A stretch of 64,000 nt of DNA from Paenibacillus sp. FSL K6-0276. Lineage in GTDB: Bacteria > Bacillota > Bacilli > Paenibacillales > Paenibacillaceae. Position 1 is the stretch's first letter. Each line of letters starts with the position of its first letter. Below are positions 54,693 to 63,981 of this stretch, one piece after another. The DNA is taken from the NCBI RefSeq assembly GCF_037977235.1, contig NZ_CP150276.1:2294001-2358000 (forward strand), written 5' to 3'. A program made the position numbers and the translations under genes. The notes under the pieces were generated by a model. That model saw nothing but the letters and a program-made list of their open reading frames with translations, ran no database searches and had not been told where the DNA came from.

Positions 54693-55190
54693 ATGTTGAA
54701 ATTTATCAAACAATATTTTCCTAGTGTTGCTATCGCAGTGGTCCTATCTTTGTTTGTAAGAACTTATGTTGCTGAAGCCATGAGGGTTCCTACCGGCTCT
54801 ATGATTCCTACAATTGAAATTAATGACCGTCTAATCGTAGAAAAAATGTTATGGATGACGACACTCGATCATGGAGACATCGTCGTGTTTACGCCCCCGG
54901 TAGCAGGTGATGAGAATAAAAGATATGTAAAGCGGTTGATAGGGTTACCAGGTGATACCATTGAAATTAAAGATGGAGCACTTTACAGAAATGGAACGGA
55001 GATCAATGAACCCTATCTTAATGAGCGGATGGACTATACTTTTGGACCCGTTACGGTTCCGGCAGATCATTATTTTTTTCTCGGAGATAACCGGAATATA
55101 AGCTATGATGCTCATCTCTGGGCTACTCCTTTTGTAGCGAAGGATCAGTTGATTGGAAAAGTGATAGCGGACTTTAGTATTCCTTTTTAG
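54693..55190 (+). CDS. lepB: Signal peptidase I
   Basis: The 165-residue protein removes signal peptides from exported proteins. One N-terminal membrane segment (SVAIAVVLSLFVRTYVAEAM) precedes catalytic Ser36 in PTGSMIPT and Lys80 in RYVKRLIGLPGD. The C-terminal box reads 'LGDNRNISYDAHLWATPF', where most signal peptidases have DSR after the aspartate. Short Gram-positive type, without an insert domain. ATG preceded by GAGGTGAG. Confidence 0.92.
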   Translation: MLKFIKQYFPSVAIAVVLSLFVRTYVAEAMRVPTGSMIPTIEINDRLIVEKMLWMTTLDHGDIVVFTPPVAGDENKRYVKRLIGLPGDTIEIKDGALYRNGTEINEPYLNERMDYTFGPVTVPADHYFFLGDNRNISYDAHLWATPFVAKDQLIGKVIADFSIPF

Positions 55191-55316
55191 GTGATGTAGC
55201 GGGGGTCTTTTGAACTAATTGTGAGTGTTAATGAGACTTTAACCATATTGTGACTTTGGAATAATTTAGCTATCCTTAAGGTAAAATATACCTATTGATA
55301 GGAAGGGTGCAGAATT

Positions 55317-56354
55317 TTGAAAGCTCATGTCACGGATCTCAAACATGGCGATTGTCTTATGTTGGACACTTTTAATAGTGTTGGTTTACACGTGCTCCCA
55401 AAAGGGACAATTGTTTACCAAGAAGAAATCACCCTCCTGATGAGACATCGTATCGATTATGTCGATATTGAACCTCGCAGCATTGCGATGGATGATGAGG
55501 GAACGAATCTGGCGCAAAGCCTGAATGGAAACTTTGATCTAGCGATCCAAAACTATGAATCTATTTTTCTTGAGGCACTCAGTAAGGGTAGTTTCACGCA
55601 GTCAGATGTAGATCTTACGCTGCAGCCCTTGCTGGAAAAAATGGATGAACATAAGGATGTAGTATCCTTATTGCTGTTGCTTGAACGAGAAGACGTTGGT
55701 ACATACAATCATTCATTACAGGTCGGACTGCTATCATTTTACATAGCGACTTGGTTAGGTTATACCAAAGAAGAACGCTACGAGATTAGCCGGGCAGGGT
55801 ATTTACACGACATAGGAAAAAGTCAGATCGCCCCATCTATCTTAAATAAGACGGGGATCTTAACCCCTGAGGAAACTAAAGAACTAAAGCGTCACACTTC
55901 ATACGGATACGATATTATTCTTAAATCTATGAATGACGAGAAGACCGCTCTGGTGGCGCTTCAGCATCATGAATTCGAGGATGGAACTGGTTATCCTAAT
56001 ATGCTTCGTAAGGCGGACCTGCACCCGTATACACTGATTGTGGCTGTCGCTAATGCCTATGTTGGGATGACCTCTGCAAGAGTGAATCAACCCAAACAAG
56101 GGCTGATTACCGTTCTGCGCAAGGTGCATGAGCTGGGCTTTGGCAAGCTGAATGGAAATGCGGTACAAGCTCTGATTGGACATTTACTGCCGAACTTCGT
56201 AGGTAAAAGTGTTCAGCTTAGCAACGGAGAGCAAGGTACGATTATTATGAACAACCCTTTGGATATTTTTAAACCGTTAGTGAAAGTAGATGAAACTACG
56301 TTTAGGGATTTATCCAAGGAGCGAAATTTGACCGTTGAGGAAGTATTTATTTAA
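55317..56354 (+). CDS. HD-GYP domain protein, probable c-di-GMP phosphodiesterase
   Basis: The 345-residue protein has an N-terminal region of about 120 residues without a clear sensor, and an HD-GYP domain: 'GTYNHSLQVGLLSF', 'YLHDIGKSQIAPSILNKTG', 'KRHTSYGYDIIL', and 'HHEFEDGTGYPNML'. All metal-binding residues and the GYP motif are intact, so c-di-GMP hydrolysis is likely. It starts at TTG 55317 after GAAGGGTG. A promoter with TAAAAT lies just upstream. Confidence 0.9.
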   Translation: MKAHVTDLKHGDCLMLDTFNSVGLHVLPKGTIVYQEEITLLMRHRIDYVDIEPRSIAMDDEGTNLAQSLNGNFDLAIQNYESIFLEALSKGSFTQSDVDLTLQPLLEKMDEHKDVVSLLLLLEREDVGTYNHSLQVGLLSFYIATWLGYTKEERYEISRAGYLHDIGKSQIAPSILNKTGILTPEETKELKRHTSYGYDIILKSMNDEKTALVALQHHEFEDGTGYPNMLRKADLHPYTLIVAVANAYVGMTSARVNQPKQGLITVLRKVHELGFGKLNGNAVQALIGHLLPNFVGKSVQLSNGEQGTIIMNNPLDIFKPLVKVDETTFRDLSKERNLTVEEVFI

Positions 56355-56380
56355 CGAATAGTTTTGTCTGGAAAAATGGA

Positions 56381-56420
56381 AAGGCTATCTCCTGATTCAA
56401 AATCAGAGGATAGTCTTTTT
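56381..56420 (+). terminator. Terminator of the HD-GYP gene
   Basis: GGCTATCTCCTGATT pairs with AATCAGAGGATAGTC, then five T. Confidence 0.85.
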
Positions 56421-56429
56421 ATGTTATAA

Positions 56430-56618
56430 TCGAAATTGGGTTAACAACCCTTTAATATGAAGTAGGAGAGTGCTTATCGTGATTATCAAGTTCATTCGTT
56501 TGCGTTAATTCGAGGTACAATTCAATGATACCGTCATCATTTATTTCAAAATGTGACAGGTCCTTATTTAAGTGTGCATTCTTTGATTACCAAATTCGAA
56601 TGAAATGAGGAATGAACA
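56430..56618. other. Intergenic segment with decayed coding look
   Basis: Reading the minus strand gives an open stretch 'NAHLNKDLSHFEINDDGIIE' without start or known family; reading the plus strand gives a nine-codon ORF (MIIKFIRLR) after GTAGGAGAG at 56479. Neither is supported as a gene. A short hairpin GGGTT/AACCC stands at about 56438. Confidence 0.3.
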
Positions 56619-57479
56619 ATGAGCGAAAAGATATTTAAAGTAAACGGAATTGATATATGTTCGGAAAGTTTTGGAGACCCCAAAAATCCTGCAGTATTAC
56701 TGATTATGGGTGCCACTTGTTCAATGGTTTATTGGGATGAAGAGTTTTGTCAACGATTAGCAGATACCGGACGTTACGTTATTCGGTATGATAACCGGGA
56801 TGTGGGACGTTCTGTTGTTTATGAGCCTGGGAGTTCCAATTATACTGTGATGGATATGGCCGAAGATGCTGCGGGGCTACTTGACGCCTATAATATAGAA
56901 CAGGCAAATATCGTGGGGATGTCCTTAGGTGGTATGATTGCACAAGTTCTTGCTATTCGCCATCCTCAGAAAGTTCTAACCTTAACCTTGATCGTATCTA
57001 GTTTTTTTGAATCTGATGATAATGATCGGAACTTGCCTCCAATGGATGAGAGGATTCTCGCTTTTCATGCGGATGGAGCTACTCTGGATTGGTCCGATGA
57101 AGAAGCTGTAGCAGATTATTTGGTTTCAGGTTCCGGCATACTCTGTGGTTCAAAACATAAATTCGATGAGAAAAGAGCGTATAAACAAGTTAGGATGGAA
57201 ATAAAACGTGCCAACAACTTGCTCAGTATGTTTAATCATGCGCTTCTTACAGGGGATGATAAATACGAGGGTAAGGCGAAAAATATCATGGTTCCTACAT
57301 TGGTAATCCACGGTGTAGAAGACACGGTACTTCCTATAGAGCATGGCCTGGCGCTTGCTGATGAAATTCCTAATGCGTCGCTACTAACCCTAGAAGGAAC
57401 GGGTCATGAAGTTCACCCGGATGATTGGGAAACAATAATTAATGCGATTTCGAGTCATACTTCAGGTGGTAATGCTTAA
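56619..57479 (+). CDS. Alpha/beta hydrolase
   Basis: The 286-residue protein has 'VLLIMGATCSMVYWDEEF', 'VIRYDNRDVGRSVVYEPG', nucleophile elbow 'VGMSLGGMIAQV', Asp in 'IHGVEDTVLP' and His in 'GTGHEVHPDDWE'. This is the pattern of aromatic-ester or aclacinomycin-methylesterase-like hydrolases. Substrate unknown. RBS GAGGAATG. Confidence 0.88.
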   Translation: MSEKIFKVNGIDICSESFGDPKNPAVLLIMGATCSMVYWDEEFCQRLADTGRYVIRYDNRDVGRSVVYEPGSSNYTVMDMAEDAAGLLDAYNIEQANIVGMSLGGMIAQVLAIRHPQKVLTLTLIVSSFFESDDNDRNLPPMDERILAFHADGATLDWSDEEAVADYLVSGSGILCGSKHKFDEKRAYKQVRMEIKRANNLLSMFNHALLTGDDKYEGKAKNIMVPTLVIHGVEDTVLPIEHGLALADEIPNASLLTLEGTGHEVHPDDWETIINAISSHTSGGNA

Positions 57480-57502
57480 CGAGGCATAAATAGTTAGATA
57501 AA

Positions 57503-57543
57503 GAAGGGTTACAATACGGTGATGCCGATTGTAGCCCTTTTTT
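57503..57543. terminator. Bidirectional terminator
   Basis: AAGGGTTACAAT pairs with ATTGTAGCCCTT, followed by a T-run; it separates convergent genes. Confidence 0.8.
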
Positions 57544-57553
57544 CTACTTCTCC

Positions 57554-57871
57554 TTAGGAATTAAAGCGTTTAACTAATTTTTCCTTATGCGCAGTAAATG
57601 CCTCTTCTAAAGAGATGCCATACAAATCGGCTAACAATGCTATATTTCCTAGCACATCACCAATTTCCTCAATCAAGTCATTTTTCAGTTGCTCTGGTGG
57701 CGGGGTAGATTCATCTGGGCGATCTCTTCCGATTTCATAGGACCGTACTGCCCGAGCGACCTCACCAGTTTCTTCCATAAGAAAGCCAACCCGTATAAAA
57801 GGACCATAATCGGTCCAGCCTCTTTGTCCATAATAACTTTTAATCCATTTCTGCACTTCATTGATTTCCAT
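57554..57871 (-). CDS. MazG-like nucleotide pyrophosphohydrolase
   Basis: The 105-residue protein has the all-alpha NTP-PPase metal motifs: 'FLMEETGEVARAV' (EExxE) and 'LIEEIGDVLGNIALLAD' (ExxD). These enzymes hydrolyse non-canonical nucleotides. ATG 57871 follows AGGAG by 11 bases; a longer reading from 57916 is less likely. Confidence 0.88.
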   Translation of the reverse strand: MEINEVQKWIKSYYGQRGWTDYGPFIRVGFLMEETGEVARAVRSYEIGRDRPDESTPPPEQLKNDLIEEIGDVLGNIALLADLYGISLEEAFTAHKEKLVKRFNS

Positions 57872-57967
57872 ATTATGTAGCACTCCTAATCTTTTACATG
57901 ATTTATTCTCCAACATATAGTATATTAGTTGTCGGATATTATCAATATATAGTTTGGAGATGAGGAA

Positions 57968-58546
57968 TTGAGATCAATTTGTGTTTTTGCAGGATCGAAT
58001 TTAGGGGCACACGAGGAATATAAAGCTAAAGCTGTTGAACTCGGAAACTACATGGCTATGAACAATTATCGCTTAATTTACGGGGGATCAAGAATTGGGT
58101 TAATGGGTGAAGTCGCTAATGCTGTTTTGAACGGTGGAGGTGAGGTAATCGGGGTTATGCCTAGAGGATTGTTTAACGGAGAGATGGTACATAGAGAATT
58201 AACGCAGCTGATAGAAGTGGACGATATGCATGGACGTAAAGCAAAAATGGGGGAATTAGCAGACGGCTTTATTGCTTTACCCGGCGGTTTTGGAACATAT
58301 GAGGAGCTGTTTGAGGTTTTGTGCTGGTCACAAATTGGCATCCATAAGAAACCGGTGGGCGTTCTAAATATCAGGCATTATTTTGATCCGTTGATGCATC
58401 TGATTCATAACAGCATTAACGAAGGATTCTCTAATGCTTCACATCTCAGCTTGTTAAATGTGTCAGATGAGCCGTTGGAACTCTTAAGGTTACTGGAAGG
58501 TTATGTTCCCCAGACGTTAGAACAAAAGTGGAAACAGCTTAACTAG
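57968..58546 (+). CDS. LOG-family (TIGR00730) Rossmann-fold protein
   Basis: The 192-residue protein has '[20 protein letters not shown]', '[15 protein letters not shown]', and '[17 protein letters not shown]', the PGGxGTxxE motif of cytokinin-riboside phosphoribohydrolase and lysine-decarboxylase-like LOG proteins. It probably cleaves nucleoside monophosphates. TTG start follows GGAG; the overlapping ATG is in a frame that stops. Confidence 0.92.
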   Translation: MRSICVFAGSNLGAHEEYKAKAVELGNYMAMNNYRLIYGGSRIGLMGEVANAVLNGGGEVIGVMPRGLFNGEMVHRELTQLIEVDDMHGRKAKMGELADGFIALPGGFGTYEELFEVLCWSQIGIHKKPVGVLNIRHYFDPLMHLIHNSINEGFSNASHLSLLNVSDEPLELLRLLEGYVPQTLEQKWKQLN

Positions 58547-58598
58547 AAAAGAGCTATTGGAGCAGATGAAAGGGCTGTCGAGAGGGAGCTCTTTTTTT
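58546..58598 (+). terminator. Terminator
   Basis: AAAAGAGCT pairs with AGCTCTTTT around a long loop, then T-run. Confidence 0.65.
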
Positions 58599-58649
58599 GC
58601 TAATCATTAGATGTGGTAGAATATGGGTATGCTTCAAGGAGGTATGCGA

Positions 58650-59033
58650 ATGAACGTAAAACAGAACGTACTATTAATTTTATGTGTAGTTGTAATTGTA
58701 GCTATTATTGGATGGATCACTATTGAGGTTGGGCATTCCAAATGGAATTTTGAACGTCAGTTAAATGCGGATTTACAGAGACTCCAAACCATAAATGAAG
58801 TGAATTATAGTTCCGATGCTGATGCAGTGAAAGAAATAAGCCTAATGAAGCATCCTTTGAAAATAAAAGTCCTCTCTACAACTCCTGAAGTAGCACCAAG
58901 ACCTGATTATTTTCGTGATGTAATGGTTGAAATTAATGATGAGCCTTTTAAAGTACGAATGGCTTGCTATACTAAACCCTTGTCTAATACCCCATTTGAA
59001 ATATGGGATTTGAATCAAATTAACTTTGAATAA
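58650..59033 (+). CDS. Small membrane-anchored protein, unknown
   Basis: The 127-residue protein has an N-terminal membrane segment (VLLILCVVVIVAIIGWITIE) and a polar domain. AAGGAGG seven bases before ATG 58650 sets the start. No family recognised. Confidence 0.65.
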   Translation: MNVKQNVLLILCVVVIVAIIGWITIEVGHSKWNFERQLNADLQRLQTINEVNYSSDADAVKEISLMKHPLKIKVLSTTPEVAPRPDYFRDVMVEINDEPFKVRMACYTKPLSNTPFEIWDLNQINFE

Positions 59034-59119
59034 CCTCACATCATACCACTGAATTTGAATTTCACTAGTGGATTGGCTATGATAAATATAGAGAAATGCT
59101 ACAAGAGGAGAAATGGATA

Positions 59120-59869
59120 ATGACCCCCGAGAATCAGATCGAACAATTTAAGAAGCTTAAGCACGAGATCACACGTTTTATGCTGATTTATAAATTTGCA
59201 CTAGATGAGATGGAGACGAAGATTGAGATTCTCAAGCAGGAGTTTCAGTCTCTGCATGATTATAGCCCTATTGAACATACCAAATCCAGAATCAAGTCTC
59301 CCGAGAGTATTATGAATAAAATGCTCCGCAAGAATGGAGAATTATCTCTAGATTCTGTGAGGAATTGTATTAAAGACATTGCAGGTCTGCGGATTACATG
59401 TTCTTTTATCTCAGATATTTATCATGTAAGTGAAATGCTTCAGAAGCAGGACGACTTAACAGTGCTTGAGGTGAAGGATTATATTAAGAATCCAAAACCT
59501 AATGGATATCAGAGCCTTCACTTGCTGATTCAAGTACCTGTATTTATGTCCGATCGTCAGGAGCTCGTATGTGTAGAAGTACAAATTCGTACTATTGCTA
59601 TGGATTTCTGGGCAAGCCTCGAACATAAAATATTTTATAAATATAATAAGTCGGTACCAGAGAGCATGACGCGTGAGTTGAAAAATGCTGCGGATGCTGC
59701 TCATGCACTTGACCTACAGATGGAGCGACTGCATCGTGACATTAAGGAAATTAAAGACGACGATGAAGATGATGATCTTAGTTCCTTTGAGGAGCTTCGC
59801 CGTATAGTGATTCACAATCAGCAATTCACACTTCCGGCTAACTTTATTAAGCTGCTTGGCGACAAATAA
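59120..59869 (+). CDS. relP: Small alarmone synthetase, RelP/YwaC type
   Basis: The 249-residue protein matches B. subtilis YwaC (SasA): 'LIYKFALDEMETKIEILKQE', 'YSPIEHTKSRIKSPESIMNK', 'DIAGLRITCSFISDIY', 'KPNGYQSLHLLIQVPV' and 'VEVQIRTIAMDFWASLEHKI'. It makes (p)ppGpp from ATP and GDP/GTP and lacks the hydrolase and regulatory domains of Rel. The C-terminus has an acidic run (DDDEDDDLSS) not typical of YwaC. ATG 59120 follows GAGGAG by nine bases. Confidence 0.94.
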   Translation: MTPENQIEQFKKLKHEITRFMLIYKFALDEMETKIEILKQEFQSLHDYSPIEHTKSRIKSPESIMNKMLRKNGELSLDSVRNCIKDIAGLRITCSFISDIYHVSEMLQKQDDLTVLEVKDYIKNPKPNGYQSLHLLIQVPVFMSDRQELVCVEVQIRTIAMDFWASLEHKIFYKYNKSVPESMTRELKNAADAAHALDLQMERLHRDIKEIKDDDEDDDLSSFEELRRIVIHNQQFTLPANFIKLLGDK

Positions 59870-59881
59870 GCTGATCATATC

Positions 59882-59920
59882 ACCTAGAGTTACCGTTTCT
59901 GGTTAACTCTAGGTTTTTTA
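59882..59920 (+). terminator. relP terminator
   Basis: CCTAGAGTTA pairs with TTAACTCTAGG, then seven T. Confidence 0.85.
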
Positions 59921-60023
59921 TTGGATAGATCATTGCCACTTACAACTAGAATAGAGTATTCTCAACTTAAAAGAGAGACTTGTAATCATCGGCTTCATCA
60001 AATTGATATGAAGGAGAATGAAG

Positions 60024-61648
60024 ATGAGCGAGCGTACACTCCGAGCCATTACTGTAAATCAAATTGGATATCCGGTGGTTGGAGAAAAGATTGCAGTGTT
60101 TACTGGAGCTGGACATCACTTCCAAGTTGTTGATGTTGATCATGGAAATGTTGTATTCGAAGGGCTGACAGGTACTTCCAGATTGATGAGGCAAGCGGAG
60201 TAACTGTGCATACAGGTGATTTTTCTGAGGTTCATACAGTGGGCAGATACCGGATTGAGCAAGGTGAGGAAATAGCTTCGGCATCATTTATAATCTCAGA
60301 TAAACCTTATCACGAGCTTCAACAGGGCTTGCTGAAGGCCTTTTATTATTATCGTTGCGGAGTTGAGTTAACTGAAGAGTACGCTGGAGATTGGAAGCAT
60401 AAGGCATGTCATACAGCAGAGGGAATTGTATATGGTGAAACGGAGCGTCGGCTAGATTGTTCTGGAGGCTGGCATGATGCAGGCGATTATGGGAAATATA
60501 GTGGACCAGGGGCAAAGGCCATCGCCGAACTTTTGCTTGCCTATGAGTTATATCCATCCGCTTTTGTAAGCGCTGTCCCGATTCCTGAGAGTGGTGGGGG
60601 GACGCCTGATGTAATGCTGGAATGCAAAGTCGAGCTAGATTGGTTATTCAAAATGCAAGACAATAGAACAGGTGGAGTGTACCACAAACTGACTACGCTG
60701 AGCTTTCCTGACCTAGATGTGATGCCTGAGGATGATACAGCAGATCTATATTTCTCACCGGTGTCAGCCACCGCCACTGGAGATTTTGCTGGAGTCATGG
60801 CTATGGCAGCACGGATGTATGAGCCCTTTGACTCAGTCTATGCGAAGAAATGTCTGGATGCCGCAACACTAGCTTGGGAATGGCTTGTTCAACATCCAGC
60901 TGCACCAGGGTTTATAAATCCGCCAGAAATTAGCACCGGTGAATATGGAGATGGGAACGACAAGGATGAGCGGTATTGGGCAGCCGCGGAGCTCTATCGT
61001 ACGACGGGGAAAAAAGAAAATCATGAAGCTGTTCTACAGCTGGCGCAGTTGTCTTTTTCAAAATCCAGTCTAGGCTGGGCAGATATGGGGGGATACGGCA
61101 CACTTGCGTATCTGTTAAATGGTGAAGACCAAGCAGACCGTGCTTTGTATGCATCCTTAAAAGAAGGGCTTCTAGATGAAGGGGAACGGTTAGTAGAACA
61201 GAGTCATGAGGATGGCTTTAGGATCTCCTTAAAAGAGGATGACTATATTTGGGGTAGCAATATGCTCGTAATGAACAATGCGATGCTGCTGCTGGTGGCT
61301 GAATATTTTAGTGGCGATTCGAGATTTGCAGACTGTGCGCTAGATCATTTGCACTATCTGATGGGGCGCAACGTACTGGATATCAGTTATGTTACCGGAT
61401 TTGGCGATCGTCCAGTGATGCATCCGCATCATCGTCCATCTGTTGGTGATCATGTGGCTGATCCAGTACCGGGTCTAGTATCTGGGGGGCCAGATCGTGG
61501 GCTCCATGATGAATATGTAGTAGAACATCTACAGGGCAAACCAGCCGCTCAGTGCTTTGCCGATCATGAACTTAGTTATTCCACGAATGAGGTAACGATC
61601 TACTGGAATTCACCAGCAGTGTTCGTTACGGCTCGGTTTAATCAATAA
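60024..61648 (+). pseudogene. Glycoside hydrolase family 9, with a -1 frameshift
   Basis: ATG 60024 follows AAGGAG by seven bases and begins the GH9 N-terminal Ig-like domain ('AITVNQIGYPVVGEKIAVFT'). That frame stops at 60201. The correct continuation, 'DEASGVTVHTGDFSEVHTVG', is in another frame from 60185, so one base is missing near 60183-60185. The catalytic (alpha/alpha)6 barrel is complete: 'LDCSGGWHDAGDYGKYSG' with two catalytic Asp, 'DVSYVTGFG' type C-terminal region and acid Glu in 'STNEVTIYWNSP'. Intact, it would be about 540 residues, without signal peptide, acting on cello- or mixed-linked oligosaccharides. Real mutation or sequence error cannot be separated. Confidence 0.85.
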
Positions 61649-61661
61649 TTTCATTTCACTG

Positions 61662-61706
61662 AAGGGAAAGGCGTTCTCTTAGAGAAGATGCCTTTCTCTT
61701 TTTTTG
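61662..61706 (+). terminator. GH9 terminator
   Basis: AAAGGCGTTCTCT pairs with AGAGAAGATGCCTTT, then T-run. Confidence 0.8.
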
Positions 61707-61771
61707 TTAGCTAAAATGCTATAATACGAGATGGTATGATATTTTTGCGCGTGGCAATAGGAGGTAAGGCA

Positions 61772-62517
61772 TTGAGTAGTATTTTTGAAATTCAAAGACT
61801 AAATTGAACTGGAATAGCAGCGATCAAGCTTCGAAATATCTATTCTCGGACATCTCCGCAGAAATATCTGAATCGGACCGGATCGCTCTGATCGGTGCCT
61901 CGGGTCAAGGTAAAAGCACACTACTTAGAATAATGGCTCTGCTGGATGCTCCGGATGAAGGGGATATGCTTGTCAATGGCACTTCATTTAAAAGCATGGA
62001 TTCAAGGCTGTGGAGAATGAAAATCGGTTTTGTGGCTCAACAAGCGGTTATGTTGCCTGGTAGTGTGGAGGATAACCTAAGAACCGTCAGCAAGCTGCAT
62101 GATAGACCTTATGATCTTAAACTTGTAGAAAGACTATTAGAACAACTAGGGTTGGAACAACTGGATTTAAGTAAAAAAGCGGCAGATTGCTCTGGCGGTG
62201 AGAAGCAGCGAATATCCCTGATTCGGTCATTGCTGCTGCGACCTAATGTTCTACTTCTCGATGAAATTACTGCATCACTAGACATTGACAGTACTCAAAG
62301 GGTTGAGGATCTGCTAGAACAGTGGCATAAAGAAGAAGGGACTTCAATGATTTGGGTGACCCATGACCTTAAACAGGCTAGCCGAATTAGCACTACTACA
62401 TGGTTTATGGGGAAAGGTAAGCTGGAACAACACTTGAGTGAATCTTTTTTTGCTGAATCTGCGGAAGCTTTGGCCAAAAGGTTTGTTCGACCGTTAGAAG
62501 GAGCGTCATTTATATGA
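61772..62517 (+). pseudogene. ABC transporter ATP-binding protein (FetA/YbbL-like), with a -1 frameshift
   Basis: TTG 61772 follows AGGAGGT and encodes 'MSSIFEIQRL', then TGA at 61805. The main frame (from 61804) reads 'LNWNSSDQASKYLFSDISAE' on to the Walker A 'GASGQGKST', Q-loop 'GFVAQQAVMLPGS', signature 'CSGGEKQRISLI' and Walker B 'VLLLDEITASLD'. One added A at the AAA before 61804 would restore one frame. The TTG at 61804 might still start a shortened protein lacking the first strand. The FetAB family is linked to iron and oxidative stress. Confidence 0.8.
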
Positions 62518-63271
62518 GTTATACTGCATTGAGTTTTACGCTATTGTTTGTGTTAGGGACGATGTTGGTCTCGGTTTGGCAAAAGCTCGGACTCGAAAAA
62601 GACATTATTGTAGGCACTATAAGGTCGGCGATTCATTGCTTGCGGTCGGATATGTACTGCAATTTATTTTTAAAACTGATCAGATGATCTATGTCATTTT
62701 GATTATTATCTTCATGATAAGCGTAGCCGCATGGAATGCAGCGAAAAGAGGGAAAGAGCTACGTGGATTAGTCTGGAGAATTGGACTTGCGATCGCTACT
62801 ATGGAACTTCTCATGATGGGCATTCTGCTTGGCTTACATATTATTGAGGCGACCCCACAATATATCATTCCAATTAGTGGCATGACCATTGGTAGCGCTA
62901 TGGTTGTCTCGGGTTTGTTCATTAACCATATCAAGCACGAAATACAGCAGAGCAAAGGGGAAATCGAGACCCTGCTGTCACTTGGTGCAACGGTTCCACA
63001 GGCGATCCATGAAGTTAGAAAAAGATCTGTGAAATTCAGTATGATCCCAACCATCGACGGAATGAAGACAGTAGGACTTGTCCAGCTTCCAGGTATGATG
63101 ACGGGTATGATTATTGCAGGCGCAGATCCAGTAATCGCTGTTCGCTACCAGATTCTGATTGTATTCTCATTCACCGCTTCAGCAGCCATAACAAGTATAC
63201 TGCTTAGTATGCTGAGCTACCGACTCTTTTTCACACCGGACCTACGGCTTAAGCAATCGGTAGAACTATAA
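62514..63271 (+). pseudogene. ABC transporter permease (FetB/UPF0014), with a -1 frameshift
   Basis: ATG 62514 overlaps the ATPase stop (ATGA). The frame 'MSYTALSFTLLFVLGTMLVS', 'VWQKLGLEKDIIVGTIRSAI' goes out of frame at about 62634; the next frame continues 'LLAVGYVLQFIFKTDQMIYV' through to 'RLKQSVEL'. One missing base after GCGATTCA explains the change. The complete protein would have 252 residues with seven membrane segments, including 'LLSLGATVPQAIHEVRKRSV' and 'LVQLPGMMTGMIIAGADP'. Confidence 0.8.
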
Positions 63272-63278
63272 TAGAATT

Positions 63279-63377
63279 CTATTTCTCACAAGCGATTCCG
63301 TCATTATCACGGTCGCTTTTTTTGTTGGCATTATAGAGCTCTTTGAATACATAAAAGTTAGCGATCACGGGGAATAA
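63279..63377 (-). pseudogene. Remnant of an Excalibur calcium-binding domain
   Basis: Reading the minus strand gives 'FYVFKELYNANKK' followed by SDRDNDGIACEK and a stop at 63281-63279. The DxDxDGxxCE motif is diagnostic for Excalibur domains of secreted proteins. An in-frame stop at 63380-63378 limits it to about 33 residues, so only the extreme C-terminus survives. It overlaps the terminator hairpin read on the plus strand. Confidence 0.7.
63290..63323 (+). terminator. Terminator formed by the antisense of the Excalibur motif
   Basis: AGCGATTCCGT pairs with ACGGTCGCT around CATTATC, followed by seven T. It ends the FetAB unit and is the complement of the Excalibur codons. Confidence 0.7.
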
Positions 63378-63418
63378 TTAGAATTCAATTCACAAGTGGT
63401 GAAAAAGCTATCTATGAG

Positions 63419-63913
63419 GTGATTCTAATTAGCACAAAGAAATTGGCGGTCGCCCTAGTCGCTGGCGTATTGCTTTTGCCAGGAATCGCAATAGGTGCGC
63501 CATATAACGGAACGGTAGTCCAGTCTAATGGAAAGTTGCTCTCAGCAATGCCTTTGCCAGCCCCCGAGTCTAAACGAATTATATTGCCAACTGCATTTCA
63601 AGCGGCTGAGCTATACGGGTTCGGTTTGCAGCACCGGAATGCGTCGATTCAATATTCGATCTTCTCCAAAGACTTCAAAAAGGTTATGTATCCGCAGTTT
63701 GTTGAACTGAACTGGGTAACTGGCGTATCCAGCCCATGGATCACAAAGTACGAGATTACTAAAGAAACAGTAATTAACCCGAATTCAGAGGTCATAGAAA
63801 TGCGCATAGATTCCGCAACCTCAAATGGTCCAGAACCATCAATGCTACTGACAATCTCACTTGTTAAAGATCATAATAGCTGGGTGATTACCGGAGTGAA
63901 ACCGAATCCTTAA
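63419..63913 (+). CDS. Exported protein of unknown function
   Basis: The 164-residue protein has a signal peptide (KKLAVALVAGVLLLPGIAIG, cleavage near GAP) and a domain with 'ASIQYSIFSKDFKKVMYPQF', 'MLLTISLVKDHNSWVITGVK', somewhat like NTF2-fold or DUF4829-type proteins. GTG 63419 lies inside the GAGGTG that looks like a binding site; an ATT at 63428, eight bases after it, would fit the spacing but ATT starts are rare. Start uncertain. Confidence 0.65.
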   Translation: MILISTKKLAVALVAGVLLLPGIAIGAPYNGTVVQSNGKLLSAMPLPAPESKRIILPTAFQAAELYGFGLQHRNASIQYSIFSKDFKKVMYPQFVELNWVTGVSSPWITKYEITKETVINPNSEVIEMRIDSATSNGPEPSMLLTISLVKDHNSWVITGVKPNP

Positions 63914-63933
63914 ATGTTATATGGAGAATTGGA

Positions 63934-63981
63934 AAAAGAGCAAGCGTAATAGGGAACATTCCCGTACGCTTGCTCTTTTTT
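63934..63981 (+). terminator. Terminator
   Basis: AAAGAGCAAGCGTA pairs with TACGCTTGCTCTTT, then T-run. Confidence 0.85.

Noticed and set aside
56479..56508. Nine-codon ORF MIIKFIRLR as a leader peptide
   Set aside because: A binding site is present, but no attenuator structure or resistance gene follows; most likely chance.
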